The notes under the pieces: model-generated
What the model was told of the DNA's origin: nothing
Seen by the model: only the letters and a program-made list of their open reading frames with translations
Databases searched by the model: none
Shown: piece after piece, positions 39,497-48,088 of the stretch
How the letters are laid out: each line of letters starts with the position of its first letter
Position numbering within the stretch: the stretch's first letter is position 1
Translations under genes and position numbers: made by a program
Source: VXMT01 sp965204835
GTDB taxonomy: Bacteria; Chloroflexota; Dehalococcoidia; UBA2979
Length of the DNA stretch: 64,000 nt
Direction of reading: 5' to 3'
Assembly (NCBI GenBank): GCA_965204835.1
Contig: OZ242017.1
Coordinates: 248,001-312,000 of the forward strand

Positions 39497-39865
39497 ATGA
39501 GCAGTAGCCAGAACACCCGCCGCGCCGCGCGCCACCGCCGACACCGGCGGCTGCGCAAGCGCGTGGCCGGCACCGCCCAGCGGCCGCGCCTGGCCGTGTT
39601 CCGCTCGGCGCAGCACATCTACGCGCAGGTCATCGACGACCGCGCCGGGCACACGCTCGCGGCCGCCTCCGACCTCGATCCGGCGCTGCGCGCGAACGGC
39701 GGCGGGACCAAGACGGACCGCGCGCGCGCCGTGGGCACGCTGCTCGCGCAGCGCGCACGCGAGGCGGGCCACGAGTCCGTGGTGTTCGACCGCGGCGGCT
39801 TCGCCTTCAAGGGCCGCGTACGCGCGCTGGCGGAGGCCGCGCGCGAGGAAGGGCTGGTCTTCTGA
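39497..39865 (+). CDS. rplR: 50S ribosomal protein L18
   Basis: This 122-residue L18 contacts 5S rRNA. It shows RHRRLRKRVAGTAQRPRLAV, FRSAQHIYAQVIDD, and FDRGGFAFKGRVRALAEAAR. ATG 39497 gives the standard length. Its stop overlaps rpsE (TGATG). Confidence 0.97.
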   Translation: MSSSQNTRRAARHRRHRRLRKRVAGTAQRPRLAVFRSAQHIYAQVIDDRAGHTLAAASDLDPALRANGGGTKTDRARAVGTLLAQRAREAGHESVVFDRGGFAFKGRVRALAEAAREEGLVF

Positions 39866-40437
39866 TGGTGCAGCAGCGCGGTGGACGCGACCGGGGCGAC
39901 CGCGACCGTGATCGCGGCGGCCGGGGCCGACGCGGCGACCGTCGCCGCGACGCCGAGCCCGAGGGCCCCGAGTACATCGAGAAGGTCGTGGACATCAACC
40001 GCGTCGCGAAGGTCGTGAAGGGCGGACGCCGCTTCTCCTTCACCGCCGTCGTCGTCGTCGGTGACGGCGCCGGGCGCGTCGGCTTCGGCATGGGCCGGGC
40101 CAACGAGGTGCCCGAGGCGATCCGCAAGGGCGGCGTCATCGCGCGCCGCTCGATGATCCAGGTGCCGATGCGCGAGGGCACGATCGTCCACGAGCTGGTG
40201 GCGCGCTTCAAGGCGTCGAGGATCGTGATGCGGCCGGCCGCGCCGGGCGCGGGGATCATCGCCGGCGGCGCCGTGCGTGCGATCATGGAGGCGGCGGGCG
40301 TGACGGACGTGCTCACGAAGTCGCTGGGCTCCAACAACCCCGTGAACGTCGTGCGCGCGACCATCGACGGCCTCGCCTCGCTGCGCAACCCGGAGGAGGC
40401 CGTGGCGGCCCGCCGGGCGCTGGTGGGCGCGGAGTAG
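39865..40437 (+). CDS. rpsE: 30S ribosomal protein S5 with an Arg/Asp/Gly-rich N-terminus
   Basis: S5 helps form the mRNA entry and decoding region. The core starts near EYIEKVVDINRVAKVVKGGR and includes GFGMGRANEVPEAIRKG and KSLGSNNPVNVVRATIDGL. About 38 residues of GGRDRGDRDRDR-type repeats precede it, giving 190 residues. The extension resembles the one on S18 in this window. rpmD follows. Confidence 0.97.
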   Translation: MVQQRGGRDRGDRDRDRGGRGRRGDRRRDAEPEGPEYIEKVVDINRVAKVVKGGRRFSFTAVVVVGDGAGRVGFGMGRANEVPEAIRKGGVIARRSMIQVPMREGTIVHELVARFKASRIVMRPAAPGAGIIAGGAVRAIMEAAGVTDVLTKSLGSNNPVNVVRATIDGLASLRNPEEAVAARRALVGAE

Positions 40438-40441
40438 CACG

Positions 40442-40624
40442 ATGGCCAAGCTGCGCATCACGTGGGTGAAGTCCGGCATCGGCTACGCCGAGCGCCAGAA
40501 GCGCACCATCAAGGCGCTGGGGCTCAAGCGTCTCCACCACACCGTGGAGCACGACGACAACCCCACCATCCGCGGCATGGCCCAGAAGGTCCGCCACCTG
40601 GTGGCCGTCGAGGAGGTCGAGTAG
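40442..40624 (+). CDS. rpmD: 50S ribosomal protein L30
   Basis: This 60-residue L30 shows KLRITWVKSGIGYAERQKRT, GLKRLHHTVEHDDNPTIRGM and QKVRHLVAVEEV. Length is standard. Its stop overlaps the rplO start (TAGTG). Confidence 0.97.
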   Translation: MAKLRITWVKSGIGYAERQKRTIKALGLKRLHHTVEHDDNPTIRGMAQKVRHLVAVEEVE

Positions 40625-41121
40625 TGGACCAGCACACACTACGTCCGCCCGCCGGCGCGAAGCGCCCCCGGCTGCGCCGGGGACGCGGCAACGCCTCCGG
40701 CAAGGGCACGTACTCCGGCCGCGGCCTCAAGGGCCAGAAGGCCCGCAGCGGCGGCAAGGTGCGGCCCGGCTTCGAGGGCGGGCAGATCCCGCTGATCCGC
40801 CGCCTCGGCCGCAAGCCCGGGTTCCGCAACCCGTTCCGCACCGAGTTCCAGGCCGTGAACCTGCGCGACCTCGAGGCGCGCTTCGAGCCCGGCGCCGTCG
40901 TCGACGGCGAGGCGCTTGCCGCCATCCGCCTCATCGACGGCCCCGACGAGCCCTTCAAGGTGCTGGGCACGGGCGAGCTGACGCACGCGCTGACGGTGCG
41001 CGCGCCGCGCCTCTCCGCCTCGGCGAAGGAGGCGATCACCGCCGCCGGCGGCAGCTTCGAGGAGCTGGCCCCGGCCGTGCGCAAGGTGCGCAACCGCATC
41101 CACCGGCGCGGGGAGAACTAG
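40624..41121 (+). CDS. rplO: 50S ribosomal protein L15
   Basis: This 165-residue L15 has the Gly/Arg-rich N-terminal segment RRGRGNASGKGTYSGRGLKG, GFEGGQIPLIRRLGRKPGFRN broken at its usual places, and a C-terminal domain with LTVRAPRLSASAKEAI. GTG 40624 is supported by the overlap with rpmD. secY follows after three bases. Confidence 0.97.
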   Translation: MDQHTLRPPAGAKRPRLRRGRGNASGKGTYSGRGLKGQKARSGGKVRPGFEGGQIPLIRRLGRKPGFRNPFRTEFQAVNLRDLEARFEPGAVVDGEALAAIRLIDGPDEPFKVLGTGELTHALTVRAPRLSASAKEAITAAGGSFEELAPAVRKVRNRIHRRGEN

Positions 41122-41124
41122 AAC

Positions 41125-42465
41125 GTGGCGCAGCAGCAGACCGCTCCAGCACAGCGGCCCCGGCTGCTGCAGGCCGCCGTCGACGCGTTCCAGCAGCCCG
41201 ACATCCGCAAGAAGATCCTCTTCACGCTGGCGATGCTCATCATCTTCCGCTTCGTCGCGCACGTGCCGGTGCCGGGCATCAACTCCGACGTCCTGCAGGA
41301 CGTCTTCGACAACAACGCGATCCTGGGCTTCCTCAACATCTTCTCCGGCGGCGCGCTGGAGAATCTCTCGGTCGCCGCGCTCGGCGTGTACCCGTACATC
41401 ACCGCCTCGATCGTGATGCAGCTTGGCGTGCCGCTCGTGCCGCGGCTGCAGAACCTCTCCCGCGAGGGCGAGTCCGGGCGCCAGAAGATCCAGCAGTACA
41501 CGCACTACCTGTGCGTGCCGCTGGCCGCGTTCCAGGGCTACGCGCAGCTGCTGCTCATCCAGCAGTTCGGCGGCGTGAGCGGCATCTCGCTGACCGGCGA
41601 ACAGGCGCTCCCGACCCTCGCCACCGTCATCTCGATGGTGGCGGGCACGATGTTCCTCGTGTGGCTCGGCGAGCTCATCTCCGAGGAAGGCATCGGCAAC
41701 GGCATCTCGCTGATCATCTTCAGCGGCATCGTCGCCGGGCTGCCGGGCATCGTCGGCCGCGCCGGGCTCTCCGGGACGGGCGCGACGCTGAGCGCGATCC
41801 TGCTGCTGGCGCTGATCACCCTCGCCGTCGTGGCGCTGATCGTGCTCTTCCAGGAGGCGCAGCGACGCCTCCCCGTGCAGTACGCGCGCTCGACGATCCG
41901 GGGCGGGCGGATGTACCGCCAGCAGGGGCAGACGCACATCCCGCTGCGGGTCAACACGGCGGGGATGATCCCGCTGATCTTCGCCTTCTCGATCATGATC
42001 TTCCCGCCCGCGTTCGCGCAGTTCGTGGCGGAGACCTCGGACGTGGGGTGGATCGCGGACGTGGCGCGGTTCTTCCAGGACACGCTGACGCCCGCGAACT
42101 TCATCTACTGGCTGCTGGTCTTCGTGATGGTGGTGCTGTTCGCGTTCTTCTACACGATGGTGGTGTTCCAGCAGCAGAACCTGGCGGAGAACCTCCAGCG
42201 GCAAGGCGGCTTCATCCCCGGCATCCGGCCGGGGCGCCCGACGCAGGAGTACATCTCGCGGGTGCTGATCCGGATCACCTGGGGCGGCGCGATCTTCCTC
42301 GGGTTCGTCGCCATCCTCCCGTTCTTCGCCACGATGCTGACGAACGTGCAGGCGCTGCAGATCAGCGCCGCCGGCCTGCTGATCGTGGTGGGCGTGGTGA
42401 TCGATACGATGCGGCAACTGGAAGCGCAGATGATGATGCGCAACTACGAAGGGTTCATCGCCTGA
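41125..42465 (+). CDS. secY: Protein translocase subunit SecY
   Basis: This 446-residue membrane channel of the Sec translocon has ten membrane segments. Visible markers are HVPVPGINSD in the first loop, GVYPYITASIVMQLG, REGESGRQKIQQYTHYL, and the late GFIPGIRPGRPTQEYISRVL cytoplasmic loop that contacts SecA or the ribosome. GTG 41125 is the start. Its stop overlaps adk (TGATG). Confidence 0.98.
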   Translation: MAQQQTAPAQRPRLLQAAVDAFQQPDIRKKILFTLAMLIIFRFVAHVPVPGINSDVLQDVFDNNAILGFLNIFSGGALENLSVAALGVYPYITASIVMQLGVPLVPRLQNLSREGESGRQKIQQYTHYLCVPLAAFQGYAQLLLIQQFGGVSGISLTGEQALPTLATVISMVAGTMFLVWLGELISEEGIGNGISLIIFSGIVAGLPGIVGRAGLSGTGATLSAILLLALITLAVVALIVLFQEAQRRLPVQYARSTIRGGRMYRQQGQTHIPLRVNTAGMIPLIFAFSIMIFPPAFAQFVAETSDVGWIADVARFFQDTLTPANFIYWLLVFVMVVLFAFFYTMVVFQQQNLAENLQRQGGFIPGIRPGRPTQEYISRVLIRITWGGAIFLGFVAILPFFATMLTNVQALQISAAGLLIVVGVVIDTMRQLEAQMMMRNYEGFIA

Positions 42466-43028
42466 TGCGACTCGTGATCCTCGGACTGATCGGCGCCGGC
42501 AAGGGCACGCAGGCCAAGCTCTGCGCCGAGCAGCACAACATCCTCCACCTCTCGACCGGCGACATGCTGCGCGAGGCCGTCGCGGCCGGCACCGACCTGG
42601 GCAACCAGGCCAACGAGTACATGACCTCCGGCCAGCTCGTCCCCGACGAGCTGGTGATCGACATGCTGCTCGAGCGCATCCGTCAGCCGGACGCCGAGGG
42701 CGGGTTCATCCTCGACGGCTTCCCGCGCACGGTCGCGCAGGCCGAGGCGCTGGAGACGGCGCTCACGGAGGCCTCCTCGGCGATCGACACGGTGCCGTTC
42801 ATCCGCGTGCCGGAGGAGATGCTGCTGGAGCGCATCGCGCGCCGCGCCGAGATCGAGGGCCGCGCCGACGACACGCCGGAGGTGGCGCAGCGCCGCCTCC
42901 GCGAGCAGTCCGAGGGCATCGAGGGCGTCGCGAGCTTCTACGCGGGCCGCGGCAAGCTGCAGGACGTCGATGGCGTCGGCAGCGTCGAGGAAGTGAACGC
43001 GCGGCTGGAGGCCGCGCTGGCAGGCTAG
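42465..43028 (+). CDS. adk: Adenylate kinase, short form
   Basis: This 187-residue kinase interconverts ATP plus AMP and ADP. The P-loop reads LIGAGKGTQAK, a variant of the usual PPGAGKGTQ. STGDMLREAVAAGTDLG and GFILDGFPRTVAQAEAL follow. After ARRAEIEGRADD the large zinc LID seen in 214-residue forms is missing, as in short bacterial types. ATG 42465 overlaps the secY stop. Confidence 0.97.
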   Translation: MRLVILGLIGAGKGTQAKLCAEQHNILHLSTGDMLREAVAAGTDLGNQANEYMTSGQLVPDELVIDMLLERIRQPDAEGGFILDGFPRTVAQAEALETALTEASSAIDTVPFIRVPEEMLLERIARRAEIEGRADDTPEVAQRRLREQSEGIEGVASFYAGRGKLQDVDGVGSVEEVNARLEAALAG

Positions 43029-43069
43029 GCCGGCCGCGTGCCGGGTGGATAGCGAAGGCGTAACATAGA

Positions 43070-43870
43070 TTGACGTCCGTCGAGATCAAGTCAGCCGACG
43101 AGATCGCGATCATGCGCGAGGCCGGGCGCCGCAACGCCGAGGTGCGCCAGGTGCTCCTCGACGCCATCGCGCCGGGCGTGACGGGCAAGGAGCTGGACGA
43201 GCTGGCGAAGGCCGAGATCGCAAAGCGCGACGCCGAGCCGACGTTCATGGGGTACGCGCCGGGCGGCAGACCGCCCTACCCGGGCGCGATCTGCTACTCC
43301 GTGAACGCGCAGCTCGTGCATGGGCTTCCCGGCGACCTGGCGCTCGAAGAGGGAGACATCGTCAGTGTCGACCTCGGCGTGACGTGGGGCGGCTACGTCT
43401 CGGATGCGGCGTTCACCGTTGCGGTGGGCGAGGTGTCCCCGGAGGTCGCGGAGTTGCTGCGGACGACGGAGGCCTCGCTGCTTGCCGGTATCGAGCAGGC
43501 GCGGGCCGGGAAGTACCTCGGAGACATCTCCCACGCGATCGGCGCGGTGGGGGAGCAGGCCGGGTACGGTATCGTCCGCGAGTACGGCGGGCACGGCGTG
43601 GGGCGGGAGATGCACCAGCCCCCGCACGTTCCCAACTTCGGCCGGCCCGGCGTCGGGTACCGGCTGAAGGCCGGGATGGTGCTGGCGCTCGAGCCCATGT
43701 TCGCGCTGGGCGGCGAGCGCACCATAGAGGAGGAAGACCGCTGGACGGTGAGCATGCTTGACGGCAGCCTGTGCGCCCACTTCGAGGAGACGGTGGCGAT
43801 TACCGACGGCGCCCCCGAGGTGCTGACGAGCATCGCCCAGCTGTGCTCGCGAGCGGAGGCGACGGCCTGA
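43070..43870 (+). CDS. map: Methionine aminopeptidase, type I
   Basis: This 266-residue metalloenzyme removes initiator methionine. It shows ADEIAIMREAGRRNAEVRQV, GAICYSVNAQLVHGLPGD, the metal ligands in VSVDLGVTWGGYVSDAAFTV and EYGGHGVGREMHQPPHVPNF. TTG 43070 is the only in-frame start after a stop at 43061; its ribosome-binding site is weak (GAAGG at 43054-43058). infA overlaps the stop by one base. Confidence 0.96.
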   Translation: MTSVEIKSADEIAIMREAGRRNAEVRQVLLDAIAPGVTGKELDELAKAEIAKRDAEPTFMGYAPGGRPPYPGAICYSVNAQLVHGLPGDLALEEGDIVSVDLGVTWGGYVSDAAFTVAVGEVSPEVAELLRTTEASLLAGIEQARAGKYLGDISHAIGAVGEQAGYGIVREYGGHGVGREMHQPPHVPNFGRPGVGYRLKAGMVLALEPMFALGGERTIEEEDRWTVSMLDGSLCAHFEETVAITDGAPEVLTSIAQLCSRAEATA

Positions 43871-44121
43871 TGCCGCAACGCAAGGAGAAGCAACGCCAGC
43901 AACAAAAGAAGAAAGAGGTCATCGAGGTGGAGGGCGTCGTCCGCGACGCGCTTCCCAACGCACAGTTCGACGTGGAGTTGCCCAACGGCCACCACGTCCT
44001 GGCGCACGTCTCGGGGAAGATGAAGGTGCACTACATCCGCATCCTCCTCGGCGACCGCGTGCTGGTGGAGCTGAGCCCGTACGACCTGACGCGGGGACGG
44101 ATCACGTACCGCTTCCGCTAG
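43870..44121 (+). CDS. infA: Translation initiation factor IF-1
   Basis: This 83-residue IF-1 has the OB-fold core IEVEGVVRDALPNAQFDVEL and GDRVLVELSPYDLTRGRITY. About 11 extra Lys/Gln/Arg residues precede the usual start, so the protein is longer than the common 72. ATG 43870 overlaps the map stop (TGATG). Confidence 0.97.
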   Translation: MPQRKEKQRQQQKKKEVIEVEGVVRDALPNAQFDVELPNGHHVLAHVSGKMKVHYIRILLGDRVLVELSPYDLTRGRITYRFR

Positions 44122-44143
44122 GCGCGGACGGACGGAGCAGGCG

Positions 44144-44257
44144 ATGAAGGTACGAGCCTCGGTGAAGAAGCGGTGTGACCGCTGTCAGATCATCCGGCGT
44201 CACGGCCGGCTGCGCGTGATCTGCGTGATCCCGCGCCACCGCCAGCGCCAGGGCTAA
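44144..44257 (+). CDS. rpmJ: 50S ribosomal protein L36
   Basis: This is a 37-residue gene: MKVRASVKKRCDRCQIIRRH, then GRLRVICVIPRHRQRQG. It keeps the zinc ligands (C11, C14, C27 and H32), so it is the zinc-binding form. It lies between infA and rpsM, the normal place for rpmJ, with GGAG upstream of ATG 44144. Confidence 0.97.
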   Translation: MKVRASVKKRCDRCQIIRRHGRLRVICVIPRHRQRQG

Positions 44258-44284
44258 CGGCAGAGAGCACGAGGAGGACAGACG

Positions 44285-44668
44285 ATGGCACGAGTAGCCG
44301 GCGTCGACATCCCCAACGACAAGCGCCTGGAGTTCTCGCTGCCGTACGTGTACGGCATCGGCCGGTCGCGCGCGAAGCAGATCGCGGAGCAGACCAACAT
44401 CCCGCTCGACAAGATGGTCGGCGAACTCACCGAGGACGAGCTCGTGCGCCTGCGCGCGGTCGTCGAGGGTGACTACACGGTCGAGGGTGACCTGCGGCGC
44501 GACGTGCGGCAGAACATCCAGCGGCTGATCGAGATCAACTGCTACCGGGGCTTCCGCCATCGTCGCGGGCTCCCCGTGCGGGGCCAGCGCACGCGCACCA
44601 ACGCGCGCACGCGCCGAGGCTCGAAGCGCACCGTCGCCGGCAAGCGGCGCGTGGCGCGCAAGAAGTAA
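44285..44668 (+). CDS. rpsM: 30S ribosomal protein S13
   Basis: This 127-residue S13 shows ARVAGVDIPNDKRLEFSLPY, YGIGRSRAKQIAEQTNI, and the C-terminal GLPVRGQRTRTNARTRRGSK. GAGGA precedes ATG 44285. It opens the alpha cluster. Confidence 0.98.
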   Translation: MARVAGVDIPNDKRLEFSLPYVYGIGRSRAKQIAEQTNIPLDKMVGELTEDELVRLRAVVEGDYTVEGDLRRDVRQNIQRLIEINCYRGFRHRRGLPVRGQRTRTNARTRRGSKRTVAGKRRVARKK

Positions 44669-44683
44669 GGGAGCACGCGACAT

Positions 44684-45067
44684 ATGGGAGGCCGGCGCGG
44701 ACGGCGACGCGAACGCAAATCGATCCCGCGGGGGCGGGCGTACATCCGCTCGACGTTCAACAACACCCTGATCACCATGACGGACCCCAACGGGAACGTC
44801 GTGGCGTGGGGATCGGGCGGCACGGCGGGATTCCGTGGTTCGCGCAAGAGCACGCCGTATGCGGCGCAGCTCGCGGCCGAGGGCGCCGCGCAACAGGCGA
44901 TCGAGAACGGCATGCGCGAGATCGAGGTCTACGTCCGCGGGCCGGGCGCCGGCCGCGAGGCCGCCGTGCGCGCGCTGCAGGCCACCGGCCTGCGTGTCTC
45001 CTCGATCCGCGACACCACGCCGATCCCGCACAACGGCTGCCGCCAGCGGCGCCGGCCGCGGACGTAG
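44684..45067 (+). CDS. rpsK: 30S ribosomal protein S11
   Basis: This 127-residue S11 shows AYIRSTFNNTLITMTDPNGN (as YIRSTFNNTLITMTDPNGN), GFRGSRKSTPYAAQLAAE and the C-terminal HNGCRQRRRPRT. Length is standard. Confidence 0.98.
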   Translation: MGGRRGRRRERKSIPRGRAYIRSTFNNTLITMTDPNGNVVAWGSGGTAGFRGSRKSTPYAAQLAAEGAAQQAIENGMREIEVYVRGPGAGREAAVRALQATGLRVSSIRDTTPIPHNGCRQRRRPRT

Positions 45068-45081
45068 GGGCAGGGAGCACG

Positions 45082-45690
45082 ATGGCTCGATACACCGGCC
45101 CCCGGGTCAAGAAGGCACGACGCTACGGCGCGCCGATCTTCGCCAACGCGGCGGTGCTGCGCATGCGGCGGCAGGGCCCGCCCGGCGCGCGCCCCGCACG
45201 GCGGCGCAAGATCTCCGACCGCGGCCTCCAGCTCATCGAGAAGCAGAAGGTGCGCTTCGCCTACGGGCTGATGGAGAAGCAGTTCCGGCGCTACTACGAG
45301 CGCGCTGCCTCGCGCCCCGGCGTGACCGGCGACAACCTCATGGCCTCGCTCGAGCGACGCCTCGACAACGTCGTGTACCGCATGGGCTTCGGGGGCACGC
45401 GGGCGCAGGCGCGCCAGCTCGTCACCCACGGCCTGATCGCCGTCAACGGCAAGAAGCTCGATGTGCCCAGCGCGGAGACCTCGATCGGTGACCGCGTGGG
45501 CTTCTCCGACCGCGGGAAGCGGTCGAAGTACATCGACATCGTCAAGGAAGACATCCAGGGGCGCGAGGTGCCCGGCTGGATCGAGGTCGACCGCGAGGCC
45601 CTGGAGGGCCGCGTGTCGGGCGCTCCCGGCACGGGCGACATCGAGCCGTACTTCAACCCCAGCGCCATCGTCGAGTACTACTCACGCTGA
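45082..45690 (+). CDS. rpsD: 30S ribosomal protein S4
   Basis: This 202-residue S4 shows ARYTGPRVKKARRYGAPIF, the S4 RNA-binding domain with LERRLDNVVYRMGFGGTRAQ and ARQLVTHGLIAVNGKKLDVP. It lacks the N-terminal zinc cysteines, so it is the C-minus form. ATG 45082 follows AGGGAG. Confidence 0.98.
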   Translation: MARYTGPRVKKARRYGAPIFANAAVLRMRRQGPPGARPARRRKISDRGLQLIEKQKVRFAYGLMEKQFRRYYERAASRPGVTGDNLMASLERRLDNVVYRMGFGGTRAQARQLVTHGLIAVNGKKLDVPSAETSIGDRVGFSDRGKRSKYIDIVKEDIQGREVPGWIEVDREALEGRVSGAPGTGDIEPYFNPSAIVEYYSR

Positions 45691-45711
45691 GCGATAGCTG
45701 AGCAAAGCAAG

Positions 45712-45741
45712 GGCGGCCGTACCCCCGGGGGACGGGCCGCC
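45712..45741 (+). other. Long GC-rich hairpin between rpsD and rpoA
   Basis: GGCGGCC (45712-45718) pairs with GGCCGCC (45735-45741), and the interior CCCCCGGGGG extends the stem with a small irregularity. It ends 23 bases before rpoA. With no T-run it is more likely an mRNA processing or pausing element than a terminator. Confidence 0.5.
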
Positions 45742-45764
45742 ACGACCACGCAGCGAGGTGTTCA

Positions 45765-46877
45765 TTGGCTGCTGAACTGCAGAGCCCTGAGCTTCGGATC
45801 GAGGAGCAGGACTCCGACTACGTGAAGCTGGTGATGGAGCCGCTCGAGGCCGGCTTCGGCACCACCGTCGGCAACGCGCTGCGGCGCGTGCTGCTGTCGT
45901 CCCTGCCGGGGGCGGCGATCACGTCCGTACGCATCGAGGGCGTCGACCATGAGTTCTCGACCATCGACCACATGCAGGAGGACGTGACCGAGCTGCTGCT
46001 GAACCTCAAGGAGGTGCGCCTGCGCTCCTTCGCGGACCGGCCCGCGCGGCTGTTCCTGGAGGCCAGCGGCGAGACCGAGGTCCGCGCCGGCGACGTCCGC
46101 GCCACCGCGGACTACGAGGTCGTCAACCCGGACCTGCACGTCGCGACGCTCGACAACCCGGAGGCGTCGCTCGTCGTCGACCTGAACGTCGAGACGGGCC
46201 GCGGGTACACCCCGGCGGCGATGGCCGAGGGCCTGCCGATCGGCGTCATCCCGATCGACGCGCTCTTCACGCCGGTGCGGCGCGTCAACTACAACGTCTC
46301 GCACACCCGCGTCGGGCAGGACACGAACTTCGACCGACTCGAGCTCGAGGTGTGGACGGACGGCACCCTCACCGGCGAGCAGGCCATCTCGATGGCCGCG
46401 GACATCCTCCGCGACCAGCTGCAGCCGCTGCAGCTGCTGGGCCGCGTCGAGCCGGAGCCGGAGCGCGCCGCGACGGAAGCCGCGCGCCCCTTCGACGGCT
46501 ACGAGACGCCCATCGAGGAGCTGGAGCTCTCCGTGCGCGCCTACAACTGCCTCAAGCGCTCCGGGCTGACCACCGTCGGCGCGATCCTCGAGCGCTCCGA
46601 GGAGGAGCTGCTGGCGCTGCGCAACTTCGGGGAGAAGTCCTACGAGGAGCTGCGCGACAAGCTGGCCGAGCACGGCTTCCCGGCCCCGCGCGGCGACGCG
46701 CGACGCCCGGCGGAGACCGCCCCCGTGGCCGAGCCGGTCGCGGCCGGCGCCGCGGTGACCAGCGAGGCGCCCGCGGCCGAGGACGACGAGGACGGGGTGG
46801 GCTCGCTGGGCGCGGCGCTGATACAGGCGTTGCGCGAGGCCGGCGAGGACCCCGCGGACCTCGTCGAGACCGAGTAG
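45765..46877 (+). CDS. rpoA: RNA polymerase alpha subunit with a C-terminal extension
   Basis: This 370-residue subunit starts the polymerase assembly. The N-terminal domain shows FGTTVGNALRRVLLSSLPGA and the dimerisation segments. The C-terminal DNA-binding domain is at YNCLKRSGLTTVGAILERSE and LLALRNFGEKSYEELRDKL. About 65 further Ala/Glu-rich residues follow (usual length 315-330). It begins with TTG 45765. Confidence 0.97.
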   Translation: MAAELQSPELRIEEQDSDYVKLVMEPLEAGFGTTVGNALRRVLLSSLPGAAITSVRIEGVDHEFSTIDHMQEDVTELLLNLKEVRLRSFADRPARLFLEASGETEVRAGDVRATADYEVVNPDLHVATLDNPEASLVVDLNVETGRGYTPAAMAEGLPIGVIPIDALFTPVRRVNYNVSHTRVGQDTNFDRLELEVWTDGTLTGEQAISMAADILRDQLQPLQLLGRVEPEPERAATEAARPFDGYETPIEELELSVRAYNCLKRSGLTTVGAILERSEEELLALRNFGEKSYEELRDKLAEHGFPAPRGDARRPAETAPVAEPVAAGAAVTSEAPAAEDDEDGVGSLGAALIQALREAGEDPADLVETE

Positions 46878-46909
46878 CGGCCGGGTACGGCAGGGACGGG
46901 TAGCGAGTC

Positions 46910-47260
46910 ATGCGCCACAAGGTCGACGGCCGAAAGTTCGATATGCCCACCGCGCAGCGGATGGCGATGATGCGCAATCTCACCACCGACGTGCTGCGCT
47001 ACGGCTCCGTGCAGACCACCGAGGCGCGCGCCAAGGAGGCGCGCCGCTTCGTCGACCGCATGGTCACGCTCGGCAAGCGCGGGACGCTGCACGCACGCCG
47101 CCAGGCGCTCGCGTTCATCTACGACCCGAAGGTGGTGCAGCGGCTCTTCGACGAGCTCGCGCCGCAGTACGCCAACCGCCCGGGCGGGTACACGCGCGTC
47201 CAGAAGCTGGGCCAGCGCAAGGGCGACGGCTCGCGCATGGCGAAGCTGGAGTTGGTGTAG
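46910..47260 (+). CDS. rplQ: 50S ribosomal protein L17
   Basis: This 116-residue L17 shows MRHKVDGRKFDMPTAQRMAM, NLTTDVLRYGSVQTTEARAK and GGYTRVQKLGQRKGDGSRMA. Length is standard. truA follows after six bases. Confidence 0.98.
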   Translation: MRHKVDGRKFDMPTAQRMAMMRNLTTDVLRYGSVQTTEARAKEARRFVDRMVTLGKRGTLHARRQALAFIYDPKVVQRLFDELAPQYANRPGGYTRVQKLGQRKGDGSRMAKLELV

Positions 47261-47266
47261 GCGCCC

Positions 47267-48088
47267 GTGGACACCCTGCGACGCGTTGCACTGCTCGTCG
47301 AGTACGACGGGACGGAGTTCTCCGGCTCGCAGTTGCAGCCGGGCCGGCGCACCGTGCAGGGCGCCATCGAGGACGCCGTCTACGCCTACGACGCCGAGCC
47401 GGACGCTGAGCCGCGCCGGGCCGCCCTCGCCGGGCGCACCGACGCCGGCGTCCACGCGCGCGGGCAGGTCGCGGCCATCGACCTCAACCGTCGCGACGAC
47501 CTCGCGACCGTGCGCGACGCGGTCAACCACTACCTGCCCGACGACGTGGCGGTGATCGCCGCGGCCGACGTCGATGAGTCGTTCGACCCGCGTCGCTGCG
47601 CCACGTCGCGCTGCTACCGCTACCGCATCGAGGACGGCAGGCCGCGCTCGCCGCTGAGCCGCCGCGACCGCTGGCAGGTCCGCAAGCGCCTCGACGACGG
47701 CGCGATGGCGGAGGCCGCCGGGATGCTGCCGCGCGAGGAGCGGGACTGGTCGGCCTTCGCGAGCCCCCTCGAGGAGGGCCGCTCGCCGATGCGCACGCTG
47801 CTGCACCTGTCGGTGGAGCGCACGGGCGCGCACACGATCGAGATCACGATGGAGGCGGACGCCTTCCTGCCCCACCAGGTGCGACGCACCGCGGGCGCGC
47901 TCGAGCGCGTCGGCGCTGGCGCAAGCACGCCGCGGGCGTTCGCCGCGCTGGTGGAGGGCGAGGTGGCGAGCGTGGGCCCCACTGCGCCGCCGCAGGGGCT
48001 GACGCTGGAGGCCGTGCGCTACGCGCCGGGCCTCCCCGCATGGGACTGCAACGACACGGCGCCGGGCGGCGCGGGAGGTCCGAGGTGA
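47267..48088 (+). CDS. truA: tRNA pseudouridine synthase A
   Basis: This 273-residue enzyme makes pseudouridine at positions 38-40 of tRNA anticodon arms. It shows LVEYDGTEFSGSQLQPGRRT, the catalytic aspartate in LAGRTDAGVHARGQV, and FLPHQVRRTAGALERVG. GTG 47267 is the start. It overlaps rplM by four bases. Confidence 0.96.
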   Translation: MDTLRRVALLVEYDGTEFSGSQLQPGRRTVQGAIEDAVYAYDAEPDAEPRRAALAGRTDAGVHARGQVAAIDLNRRDDLATVRDAVNHYLPDDVAVIAAADVDESFDPRRCATSRCYRYRIEDGRPRSPLSRRDRWQVRKRLDDGAMAEAAGMLPREERDWSAFASPLEEGRSPMRTLLHLSVERTGAHTIEITMEADAFLPHQVRRTAGALERVGAGASTPRAFAALVEGEVASVGPTAPPQGLTLEAVRYAPGLPAWDCNDTAPGGAGGPR